Source: Pseudomonadota bacterium (GTDB taxonomy: Bacteria > Hydrothermota > 32-111 > QNBC01). Taken from it: a stretch of 16,336 nucleotides of DNA. Positions within the stretch are counted from its first letter, which is position 1; each line of letters begins with the position of its first letter. A model generated the notes under the pieces. That model saw only the letters and a list, made by a program, of their open reading frames with translations. It was not told where the DNA came from and did no database searches. Where the stretch lies: the NCBI GenBank assembly GCA_011682715.1, contig JAACEC010000033.1, positions 1 to 16,336 on the forward strand, given 5' to 3'. Positions 1 through 7,797 of the stretch are shown piece after piece. Made by a program: the position numbers and the translations under genes.

Positions 1-387
1 AAAACACTTTATATTTAGATAACAAATTAATATCAAAAAAAATAATCAATATTTATAAATCTTTATTGTATCACTAACATCTATCTGTAATTATCTTTTC
101 TGGATTACATTCGTCAATTTTATATTCTAAAATTTACCTGATTACAACAGTACTATCATCTTTCTTACCAATGAAAAATCCGTAATTCCTTAAATGAATT
201 AAATATAACGGAATACTACAAAATCTTCCTGAGAGAATTTGGATGAACTAAACAAGACTGAGAGGACTGTTTTAGTATTCCTTTATGCAGAAGGTCATTT
301 AAATACTTCTTTGGACTTGCCTTATGCCATTAATTCTTATCAATATCAAAATAATAGATCTTCCACAAATCTTCCTAAATAATAATA
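1..387. other. AT-rich stretch without a recognisable gene
   Basis: No convincing gene is seen between the left edge and the glycosyltransferase stop codon. On the minus strand there are two open stretches of 37 codons each, 137-247 and 219-329, in different frames with no good start codon. They could be remnants of a decayed gene, but stretches this short are expected by chance in AT-rich DNA. A 9-bp perfect inverted repeat, GGAATACTA at 210-218 and TAGTATTCC at 273-281, encloses 54 nt. I see no hairpin followed by a T-run that would clearly end the polysaccharide operon. Confidence 0.5.
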
Positions 388-1602
388 TTAACTTCTACTT
401 CGTTTCTTCTTTAAATAATCTTCATTTTCAAGAACATATTTAAAATAATTTATAAAATCTGTAATTCCTTTTTCCCACGAATGCTCATATGCATATCTTT
501 TTATTCTTTTCCGATTCCAATTGGTGTTTAAAGCACATAAAACTTTCTGGGAAAAATCTTCTAAGTCTCTATCTTTTGCTAGTAAACCAGCATAGTTTGG
601 TATTACCTCTCTCATTACAGTATTATCATATGCTACTACAGGCACACCTTTCGAAAATGCTTCAAAGAGTACATTCCCCCATGTTTCACCATATGAACAT
701 GTAACAAATAAATCAGCAAAATCTAAAAGCTTAAAAATTTCTTCATGCTCCACCTGACCATAAATATTTACAATTTCACCTAATTTATTTTTTTTAATCT
801 CTTTATACAAATTTGATTTCTCTTCTCCATCGCCGACAATTATCAACCTGAACTTTAATTTGTTTTTTAATATATTCGCGACCTTAATTAAATCATATAT
901 CCCTTTCCCCTTTTTGAGATGCCCTATATAAATTAAGGTACTATAATCATTTTTTTTATTAGGACTTATTTTATAGATATTATGGTTGAATTCAACATGA
1001 TTGTTAATAATGTGTATATGTCCTTTATAATGTTTATTTAATTTTTCTTTCATATATTCGCTAACTGTAACCACATATTTTAACTCTTTAAAAGACTTTC
1101 TGTATACTAATTTATGAATTCTAACTTCGCTTTTACTCGTATATAAACTACTAAGTGAAGTCAATGCATGAACAGTTACTACTATCGGAATATTATTAGT
1201 CAAATATTTTATCTCTGGGAAATATATAACATCGTGAATATGTATCAGATCTGGTTTAAAATCCCTAATCGCACGTTTTATTGTATACATCCTGCCTATC
1301 ATTTTAAAAGCTTTTAATATACCAACTATCTTTGTGTATTTTACCACTTTTGCAAAATAATCATTAGAAATCAAATTATAAATCGAATGCAACATAAATA
1401 AAGTTTTTTTGGGGAAATAGTATATATTTATTCCCTTATATTGCCGATATTTCTGATTAGAAAACGTGTTATGGGCAATAATAGCGACTTCAACATTGTT
1501 TTTTTTTAAATATATCGCTTGATTTGTGCAATCCATCGCAACTCCCCCAGTCGTTCTCCCTCCTAAGTATGGTAATATAGGTCCTATTATTAACACTCTC
1601 AT
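388..1602 (-). CDS. Glycosyltransferase family 4 (GT-B fold)
   Basis: This 404-residue protein probably transfers a sugar from a nucleotide-activated donor to the growing lipid-linked repeat unit at the inner face of the cytoplasmic membrane. The N-terminal Rossmann half starts MRVLIIGPILPYLGG and has the glycine-rich segment GGRTTGGVA (14-22) followed by an IHIHD motif near 120-124. The C-terminal half carries IYIGHLKKGKGIYDLI (about 224-239) and the donor-binding E-x7-E motif, GETWGNVLFEAFSKGVP, with E306 and E314. Length and motif order fit GT4 enzymes. It is the last gene of the polysaccharide operon, starting 36 nt after the flippase stop, with a G-rich stretch (GGGGAAA) upstream as a plausible ribosome site. 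Sugar and linkage cannot be read from sequence. Base composition is low in G+C like its immediate neighbours. Confidence 0.9.
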   Translation of the reverse strand: MRVLIIGPILPYLGGRTTGGVAMDCTNQAIYLKKNNVEVAIIAHNTFSNQKYRQYKGINIYYFPKKTLFMLHSIYNLISNDYFAKVVKYTKIVGILKAFKMIGRMYTIKRAIRDFKPDLIHIHDVIYFPEIKYLTNNIPIVVTVHALTSLSSLYTSKSEVRIHKLVYRKSFKELKYVVTVSEYMKEKLNKHYKGHIHIINNHVEFNHNIYKISPNKKNDYSTLIYIGHLKKGKGIYDLIKVANILKNKLKFRLIIVGDGEEKSNLYKEIKKNKLGEIVNIYGQVEHEEIFKLLDFADLFVTCSYGETWGNVLFEAFSKGVPVVAYDNTVMREVIPNYAGLLAKDRDLEDFSQKVLCALNTNWNRKRIKRYAYEHSWEKGITDFINYFKYVLENEDYLKKKRSRS

Positions 1603-1638
1603 AGTATTTCCCCATATCTAAATAAATTCTTTAAACAT

Positions 1639-2958
1639 CTAATAAACATGCAATACTCTACCAAATAAGACATATAATAAATACACAGTTACTATAATAA
1701 TCAGAGGAGTTTTACACAACTCCTTAATTGGTAATCTATTAACCAGTTTATTGTAAAATCCAAACAATATGAACGTCAATAATATTTCAGAACATAATAA
1801 TGATATTATAGCTCCTGTTACACCGAAATTTATTACAAATATAAAGGAAAATAGGATTTCAAATATCGTTCCCACTCCATATGTGATTGCCCGGTATTTC
1901 TGATTACCACTTGCAGTTAAACCATTTCCTAGTGCTATATTAATACTCTCAAAAAATACGGCGAACGCTCCAAGAGATAGCAAATTTGAAGATATCATAT
2001 ATTTATCTCCGTATAGTATCTTGGTTATATAATAGGAGAATAAAAGAAGGAATGATGCTGATATAGCTCCAATTATCGCTATATATTTCACACTTTTATT
2101 AAACTTTGATATATAATCTTTCCTGTTATTCTTGAAACTGCTTGCAATGGTAGGCAATACAACTCTTAATATAGCACCGGGCAAAAAATACATGCCCACT
2201 ATAATTTGATAAGCTGATGAAAAAATACCCACCTGTTGAGTATCTACCATAAAGGATAAAATAATAATTATAACCTTCAAATATATAAAATAAAGTATTG
2301 TTGAAATACCATAAGGTAACAATTTATTTATTATTTTCTTTAGTTTGGAAAAATCAATAATTTTTATTGAAAAAGACATCTTGTTATTACCCTTTACAAT
2401 TGTATAAATAACTATTGAGAAAAGTAGTGTCATTAATGCTCTTCCAATCACAAGAAAGTAAAGTCCCCTGTTAAGCAAAACCATTAATATCACAATAAGC
2501 AGTATTATACTAGAATACGAGACCTGGGAGATAGATATTTCCTTAATTTCATTTTTTGCCATAAATACAGAATTAAACATCGCTAAAAAATAGTAAACTA
2601 TTGTGGAAAAGATAAATATTATTGTTATACTAAATATAAAAGAATTGTATAAAAATTTCGCTATTACACCGCTAATTATTAAAATTAAAAAACTCCATAT
2701 AATTTTGAAATTAATCATTTCTTTCAAATATTTAGAAATAGAACTCTTATTCTGAGCCCCCTCTTTCACTATATATAAAGATACACCAAAATCACTAAAC
2801 GGAGCAAAAATACCTGCATATTCCCTTGCAATAGAAAAAACGCCAAAACTCGATGGTCCTAAATATCGAGCGACTATAATACCATTAATTGTAGAGAGTA
2901 ATTTTATGAGTGTGCCTGAAAAACTATATATTACCGAGTTTTTTATTATTTTTCTCAT
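1639..2958 (-). CDS. Wzx-type polysaccharide flippase (MOP superfamily)
   Basis: This 439-residue, almost entirely hydrophobic protein has about 12-14 predicted membrane helices. It resembles the polysaccharide-biosynthesis branch of the multidrug/oligosaccharidyl-lipid/polysaccharide exporter superfamily. The start (SFSGTLIKLLSTINGIIVARYLGPSSFG split across residues 12-39) contains the R-x-LGP-x-x-FG pattern seen near the first helices of Wzx proteins, and a central polar loop precedes a second helix bundle. Its expected role is to flip the undecaprenyl-linked repeat unit across the inner membrane for polymerisation. The first 35 nt overlap the end of the upstream polymerase gene in another frame, which suggests translational coupling. 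It is not the same gene as the MATE exporter at 7798, although both are MOP-fold transporters. Confidence 0.88.
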   Translation of the reverse strand: MRKIIKNSVIYSFSGTLIKLLSTINGIIVARYLGPSSFGVFSIAREYAGIFAPFSDFGVSLYIVKEGAQNKSSISKYLKEMINFKIIWSFLILIISGVIAKFLYNSFIFSITIIFIFSTIVYYFLAMFNSVFMAKNEIKEISISQVSYSSIILLIVILMVLLNRGLYFLVIGRALMTLLFSIVIYTIVKGNNKMSFSIKIIDFSKLKKIINKLLPYGISTILYFIYLKVIIIILSFMVDTQQVGIFSSAYQIIVGMYFLPGAILRVVLPTIASSFKNNRKDYISKFNKSVKYIAIIGAISASFLLLFSYYITKILYGDKYMISSNLLSLGAFAVFFESINIALGNGLTASGNQKYRAITYGVGTIFEILFSFIFVINFGVTGAIISLLCSEILLTFILFGFYNKLVNRLPIKELCKTPLIIIVTVYLLYVLFGRVLHVY

Positions 2959-4339
2959 GACCTATTTTCTTATTTAAAATGAACAATACAACTAGCCATA
3001 TCATTAACTGGTTTCTGAAAATTAAGTTTGCAAAACTGTGCTCGATAAATTCATGAATAAAATATCCAAAATAACCTGCAAATAGACCTAAACTTAAAGC
3101 ACTCAAAAGATCGTTATCTGCATTTATATAAGAATCATAAAAATATTTTAGCAAGTAATATATAAAAACCAAAAATGTTATTAAACTAAATATTCCCATT
3201 TCTACCAAATGTAATAAATAAATATTATGAGCGGTAAATACATCGCGTGCAATAACGGGATAAGATTCCCATCCTGTACCAAAAAATATTTTTGTAGGAT
3301 GTAATGACAAATAATGCAAACCTTTGTACCAAAGATTAAATCTATAAAACATTGACTGGAATTGAGCTATATATTCTTTAAAACTAGGAATTATATACAC
3401 AAAAATTGCGACTAATAATAAGGACAGTATTATTATACTTAACACTTTTGTCCTTTTTGAATTGACCCACAATAATATGGTTATTCCTAACAACGATGAA
3501 ATATACCCTCCTCTTGACAGTGTCAACAACTCAATAAATAAGAAATATAAAAAGAGAACCACTGATATCCTTTTATACAGATTATTCTTCAACTTCATTG
3601 AAAATGCCAATGCAATTACCAGATATATTTGTATATAAAGAGCCATGGAGTTCCAATGTTCAAATAACCCGGTTGCAGGCTTTGCAAAACCAATTTTATT
3701 TCCTAAAATCATTGAAAAGTAGTCTCTCTGCAATTCACTTTGTAGTATATTCATTTTACCAAAAATACTCTGCATAATACCAATCACACCCATAATAATT
3801 GCGATTGATATCAAAGTTATAATAATTTTCTTAATATTTTTGTAATTAAATTCGGCGAGTAACACAATATACAGAATTATAGGAAGTATCATTATTCTGA
3901 AGGCATTCAAATTACTCCGTAATGTCCCATAATCATCTATTATCAATGCTATTGTCATTGTAATACTATATATAATATACATTTTTATGGGTTTATTTTT
4001 TAAAACGCTTGAATATAAAGAATTCTCAGAGAGTTTAGGCAAACTGATTAAAAATAATAAATATAAAAATAATTCACTTATCGAAAATTGATATTGTGAA
4101 ATACTTACAGGTGTCCTAATAGACGTCGCTAAAAAAAAGAATATTAAAAACAATAAAATATTCTTATTACTTATTGAATAAAATAGAATTATACATGATA
4201 CAATAAGAGCTGAGGACAATACAATACCATTTTTAAAACTCAGCAAAAATAGGGATAGTACAAATAGAATAATAATAAGTGACCAATATAGAAAATCCCA
4301 CAGAATCAAATTATTTTTTTTAACAATATTAAATATCAT
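2924..4339 (-). CDS. O-antigen/exopolysaccharide polymerase, Wzy_C family
   Basis: This 471-residue integral membrane protein has about 12 hydrophobic segments and large periplasmic loops. It has the hallmarks of the O-antigen ligase/polymerase family: a GLFEHWNSMALY segment (224-235), an LTLSRGGYISS motif at about 272-282, and HNIYLLHLVEMGIFSL at about 371-386. In characterised relatives, arginines in the periplasmic loops are involved in chain transfer. Here it would join repeat units delivered by the adjacent flippase on the periplasmic side. WaaL ligases share the fold, but the neighbouring Wzx- and Wzz-like genes favour a polymerase. Its start overlaps the co-polymerase stop by 11 nt (ATG inside ATGATATTTAA), so translation is probably coupled. 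The gene is very AT-rich. Confidence 0.85.
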   Translation of the reverse strand: MIFNIVKKNNLILWDFLYWSLIIILFVLSLFLLSFKNGIVLSSALIVSCIILFYSISNKNILLFLIFFFLATSIRTPVSISQYQFSISELFLYLLFLISLPKLSENSLYSSVLKNKPIKMYIIYSITMTIALIIDDYGTLRSNLNAFRIMILPIILYIVLLAEFNYKNIKKIIITLISIAIIMGVIGIMQSIFGKMNILQSELQRDYFSMILGNKIGFAKPATGLFEHWNSMALYIQIYLVIALAFSMKLKNNLYKRISVVLFLYFLFIELLTLSRGGYISSLLGITILLWVNSKRTKVLSIIILSLLLVAIFVYIIPSFKEYIAQFQSMFYRFNLWYKGLHYLSLHPTKIFFGTGWESYPVIARDVFTAHNIYLLHLVEMGIFSLITFLVFIYYLLKYFYDSYINADNDLLSALSLGLFAGYFGYFIHEFIEHSFANLIFRNQLMIWLVVLFILNKKIGHEKNNKKLGNI

Positions 4340-5525
4340 TTTTAGAAGAATAATAGGCTACAAGGAGTTTATCAGTATTAATTTCATCAGATTTAATTTC
4401 TTTTATATAATTAAAATAATCATTGTAGTAATTATATCTGTACTTCAAGACGAGCAATATATTATCTGAAAAATATTCCCACCGAAACGAATAAGAATCG
4501 CCATAGAAATCGGGGCCATCAACCAATATCAATTTAAACTTGCTTTTCAGTTCGTTAATAAATACATTATCTACTTTATTTTTAGTATCATCAATGTTTA
4601 ACGTGATAATATTCTCATATTCTTTTGCATGCAATTCTACTTTTCTATTATTAGTAATAACACAAACTCTCTCCCTATTCTCCACCTTTCTGATAATCAT
4701 ATCGGCAAGTAATGATTTACCATTTATTTTATTAGGGCTTGTAATATAAACCATCTTACTACCTTCAGTAACTAAAATACTTTCAACAAATCTGTCAACA
4801 TCTATTGTATAATCACTGTTAAATTTTAGTTTAATATCTTTTCCTGTTTTCCTCTCTAAATTACTAAAAGACATTATTTTGGGATAAAAATAGTAATAAA
4901 ATAAGATTGAAAATATAGCAAAAATAGAGATAAGAATAAATATAGTTACCATGTTTTTAGCTCGTTTTGGATACGTCTTTCTTGATGGAATCTTTGGGGG
5001 ATCTATCACTTTTATAAGTTTACGAACTGTCGTTAATTGTCTATCATCATTTATTCTGTTTAATCTCTCTAAGTAAAATTGAACGACATCTCTACATAAT
5101 TTCGGTTCTCTTGAATAAAAGCTAAGATTAATCACTCCCGTTTGCTCATCAATTTTTATCTCTGTATTTTTTTCCAATCTCTGAATAGCCTGTCTTTTAT
5201 ACTTTACCTTGTAAAATTTCATCATATCAAATTTGTTGATCACGTCATTGGCCATAGTATTACTATTGAATTCTCCCATAACTATTTGATATAAATTAAC
5301 ATTTTTGGTCCCCCCTCCCCCTGGCATAAAGGATTTAATCACGGACGACATCCCTGAAGAGAGTTGTCCAGACTGATCTGATATAATAAAATTCGAATCA
5401 CTCCTGTAAATATTGGGTGATTTAATATTGATAAATAATGCAACAAGTGTAGGGACTATTATTAAAATTAATAATAATATCTTGAATCTCCACAATACCC
5501 CCCAATATTCTTTAATAATATCCAT
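4329..5525 (-). CDS. Wzz-like polysaccharide co-polymerase fused to a degenerate tyrosine-kinase P-loop domain
   Basis: This 398-residue protein has a Wzz layout at its N terminus. Helix 1 is at about 14-34 and a periplasmic part runs to about 190. The proline-rich pre-membrane motif PPKIPSRKTYPKR (176-188) and helix 2 (about 193-214) follow. The cytoplasmic tail (about 245-398) resembles the BY-kinase P-loop domain of PCP-2a proteins but is degraded: Walker A is reduced to SPNKINGKS (263-271), a Walker B-like LILVDGPD lies at 331-338, and the usual acidic Walker A' is not evident. A tyrosine-rich stretch (KYRYNYYNDYFNY, 361-373) recalls the autophosphorylated C-terminal cluster. The periplasmic domain is short and lacks the usual long coiled coil. 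Its role would be setting chain length with Wzy and docking to the export protein encoded 10 nt upstream. Kinase activity is doubtful. Confidence 0.82.
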   Translation of the reverse strand: MDIIKEYWGVLWRFKILLLILIIVPTLVALFINIKSPNIYRSDSNFIISDQSGQLSSGMSSVIKSFMPGGGGTKNVNLYQIVMGEFNSNTMANDVINKFDMMKFYKVKYKRQAIQRLEKNTEIKIDEQTGVINLSFYSREPKLCRDVVQFYLERLNRINDDRQLTTVRKLIKVIDPPKIPSRKTYPKRAKNMVTIFILISIFAIFSILFYYYFYPKIMSFSNLERKTGKDIKLKFNSDYTIDVDRFVESILVTEGSKMVYITSPNKINGKSLLADMIIRKVENRERVCVITNNRKVELHAKEYENIITLNIDDTKNKVDNVFINELKSKFKLILVDGPDFYGDSYSFRWEYFSDNILLVLKYRYNYYNDYFNYIKEIKSDEINTDKLLVAYYSSKNDI

Positions 5526-5535
5526 CTTACCCTCT

Positions 5536-7641
5536 CTATTTCTTCACTATGCTGTAAACGCTTACAGCAGCTACAGCAAGCTGTGAAATTATCGTAGCAA
5601 CATCTCTAATAATGGGACCCCAGTCCGTTCTTTGAACAAACTGCTCTGGTACAACAATTGCGTCTCCGGGATATATTTTCCTCGTGTTTTTATCAACAAT
5701 TCCTGAAGCTCTAAGAACATACATACCTTTTTTGTCCGCATTTCCCTTAAAGCCACCGACTTTATCAAGATAATATCTTATAGATTCACCTTTTTCGTAC
5801 ATTAGTGTTGCAGGATTATATACGGCACCTATGATTTGCACGGTATTACTCTTTTCCGGTACATAAATTGAATCTCCGTTTGTGATATTGATATATACAT
5901 CGCTGCTATCATTTACATTTAGAATTATTCTATTTCTGTCCTTTGCTCCGGATATTGTTTTCAGTAAATCATTTCTATATTGTATCAAATCCTCTTTTGA
6001 CTTCTCGTCCATAGTGTTATTCTCATTGGAGAGAATAGCCTGTGTAGCCAACAATTTCTGGTTCATCGATATTAACATATCGGTTCTCGCTCGATTCAGA
6101 GTATTCAGTTTTCTCGTAAAAATTACGCCTTCTTCAAATGCATTTTCATTGAATCCACCGCATATATCTATGAGATTTTTTAATGATTTTCCATGTTTTA
6201 ACACATATAGACCAGGATATTTAACGGCACCGTAAATATAAACAGAATCATTTGGGATTATATCTCCTTCTTTAAAGACACATACACTATCCCAATCTGC
6301 AAGTATAAATTTACCTTTATTTTGAAGAATATCGGACAGTCCGACTGAAATAATCGAATCCCTTGTTCCGTCAATATATCTGTAAACAAAAGCATTTTCG
6401 AGAAAAGCACCCTTTCTTACACCACCTGCTAAATTTAACAATGTATTCAAATCCATTCCTTTTTTATATGCATATCTTCCGGGCAATTTTACGGCTCCGT
6501 CGATCTTCACATAATCATAAACCGTATTGTCCATTACAGGAACAGATATGAAATCTCCATCTCTTAATTTTATTTTCCCGTATTTGTTCAGCAACAAGAA
6601 ATATGTATCCGCTGTGTAATCCTTTGTTACTTTCTCTTTCCCCTTTGCTGTTACTATCTGAATACGTTTCTTGTCTGCAAATGGCAGTTCTCCACCTGAA
6701 TATTTCAGTAAGTTTTTTAATGTCTCACCATTTTTAAACTCATATATCCCCGGTGATTTTATAGCTCCGGAAAGTGCAACTGTTTTTCCAATGGGCGGGA
6801 CATAAACAATATCACCGGAGTGAAGATATATCCCTTTATATCTGTATCCGTGTAGGATCATTTTATAAAAATCGAAGTTGTATCTCTTGTTCGAAATCAG
6901 TTTAATATCCCTCAATGTACCCATTTTTTTAATTCCTCCGGCAAGGTATATGAGCTGTATGGGGGACATCATCGCTGAAATGTTGTAAATACCGGGTCTT
7001 TTTACTTCTCCTATTATATAAACCTGTATATTATGTAAATTACCAAGAGATACACCTACATTTACATTGCTATACTTCTTGAAAACAGCTTTTCTAATCG
7101 CTTTGCGAGCATCTTTTATTGTTTTACCCCAAACCTCTACATCTCCTACATTAGGTATAAATATTTTACCTCCATTATCCACATTGAGAATATCTTGTTT
7201 TACCAATTCTCCTGTAATATTTATAGTTATTTGATCTCCCGGAGCAATGGTATAATCCTTATTGCTAAAATTCCTCGCAACAATCTCTTCAGCAGCTATA
7301 TGTTTAAAAATATCATACCCGAATTGCCTCAATTTCTGGGAATCCGGAGAAAGAAAATTGTAATCATTGCTATTATATGTACTTTCTATAACAGTCTCAA
7401 AACGATTTGTCGTATCTACTGCCAAACTATTCGCTGCCATTATATTTGTCGTATCAAGGTTTGTTGTATCAAGGTAAATCAAAGAATCACCGTAATAAGT
7501 TTTTAAAGAATTTTTAGCCCCGCTAAGATTTTTCAATGTTGATAAATCCACTCCCGAAAGATTCGAAAGATTGATACCATCGGCAAATACACTCATAGCC
7601 AAAAATACGAAAATTATGGATAAAACAGCTTTTTTTCTCAT
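5536..7641 (-). CDS. Polysaccharide export outer-membrane protein (OPX/Wza-like) with five SLBB domains
   Basis: The start at 7641 is chosen because AAGGAG (7652-7647) lies 5 nt upstream and a signal peptide follows at once (MRKKAVLSIIFVFLAMSVFA, then DG). A further in-frame TTG at 7692 lies inside the -35 box, so it cannot be used. The 701-residue protein has a polysaccharide-export domain (from about 129: DYTIAPGDQITINITGEL). Five SLBB repeats follow at about 206, 286, 377, 466 and 600, each with the pattern G-A/E-V-x-x-P-G-x-Y then GG. A hydrophobic C-terminal helix could correspond to the membrane-crossing helix of Wza. There is no lipobox cysteine, unlike classic Wza. It should form the outer-membrane and periplasmic conduit for the polymer. 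A charged, probably helical insertion separates SLBB4 and SLBB5. G+C is higher than in the rest of the operon. Confidence 0.88.
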   Translation of the reverse strand: MRKKAVLSIIFVFLAMSVFADGINLSNLSGVDLSTLKNLSGAKNSLKTYYGDSLIYLDTTNLDTTNIMAANSLAVDTTNRFETVIESTYNSNDYNFLSPDSQKLRQFGYDIFKHIAAEEIVARNFSNKDYTIAPGDQITINITGELVKQDILNVDNGGKIFIPNVGDVEVWGKTIKDARKAIRKAVFKKYSNVNVGVSLGNLHNIQVYIIGEVKRPGIYNISAMMSPIQLIYLAGGIKKMGTLRDIKLISNKRYNFDFYKMILHGYRYKGIYLHSGDIVYVPPIGKTVALSGAIKSPGIYEFKNGETLKNLLKYSGGELPFADKKRIQIVTAKGKEKVTKDYTADTYFLLLNKYGKIKLRDGDFISVPVMDNTVYDYVKIDGAVKLPGRYAYKKGMDLNTLLNLAGGVRKGAFLENAFVYRYIDGTRDSIISVGLSDILQNKGKFILADWDSVCVFKEGDIIPNDSVYIYGAVKYPGLYVLKHGKSLKNLIDICGGFNENAFEEGVIFTRKLNTLNRARTDMLISMNQKLLATQAILSNENNTMDEKSKEDLIQYRNDLLKTISGAKDRNRIILNVNDSSDVYINITNGDSIYVPEKSNTVQIIGAVYNPATLMYEKGESIRYYLDKVGGFKGNADKKGMYVLRASGIVDKNTRKIYPGDAIVVPEQFVQRTDWGPIIRDVATIISQLAVAAVSVYSIVKK
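7406..7474 (-). repeat. Short tandem repeat inside the export gene
   Basis: Two adjacent 15-base units, TTTGTCGTATCAAGG (7445-7459) and TTTGTTGTATCAAGG (7460-7474), differ at one base. The first 11 bases of the unit recur at 7406-7416. They encode repeated DTTN motifs in the region between the signal peptide and the export domain, probably a flexible low-complexity linker. Confidence 0.7.
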
Positions 7642-7663
7642 AACAACTCCTTTTAATCGGGAA

Positions 7664-7692
7664 ATATTAGCATAATTATATACTTCTGTCAA
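7664..7692 (-). promoter_or_regulatory. Sigma70-type promoter of the polysaccharide operon
   Basis: On the minus strand a perfect -35 TTGACA (7692-7687) is followed after exactly 17 nt by TAATAT (7669-7664), preceded by TGC, an extended -10. Transcription should start about 7 nt further on, near 7657, giving a leader of roughly 16 nt that still contains the AAGGAG ribosome site. This supports ATG 7641 as the translation start of the export gene. Confidence 0.7.
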
Positions 7693-7762
7693 TGGTTATG
7701 ATTTGTAATTAAGGAGAATTGTGCAGCTATACTAACCCTATGTATTCAATCCCGCTTTTGGT

Positions 7763-7791
7763 TTGACAACCTTATCCACATTCATTAGAAT
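7763..7791 (+). promoter_or_regulatory. Sigma70-type promoter of the MATE exporter gene, apparently leaderless
   Basis: A perfect TTGACA (7763-7768), a 17-nt spacer and TAGAAT (7786-7791) precede ATG 7798 by only 6 nt. The expected transcription start therefore coincides with the start codon. An in-frame TAG lies at 7786-7788, so the gene cannot start upstream, and no Shine-Dalgarno sequence is present. Confidence 0.7.
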
Positions 7792-7793
7792 GT
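7778..7793. promoter_or_regulatory. Candidate operator: inverted repeat over the MATE -10 box
   Basis: ACATTC (7778-7783) and GAATGT (7788-7793) form a perfect 6+6 inverted repeat around ATTA. It covers the whole -10 hexamer and ends 4 nt before the start codon, where a repressor would block RNA polymerase. The sequence shows the symmetry and position; regulation is inferred, and no regulator gene is adjacent. Confidence 0.4.
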
Positions 7794-7797
7794 TTTT

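Noticed and set aside
1639..4339. Possible defence or toxin system in the hydrophobic AT-rich genes
   Set aside because: Both genes carry clear Wzx and Wzy features and sit in a polysaccharide operon.
7642..7692. In-frame upstream TTG start extending the export protein by 17 residues
   Set aside because: It overlaps the -35 box, so it would not be transcribed, and it would bury the signal peptide. AAGGAG lies directly before ATG 7641.
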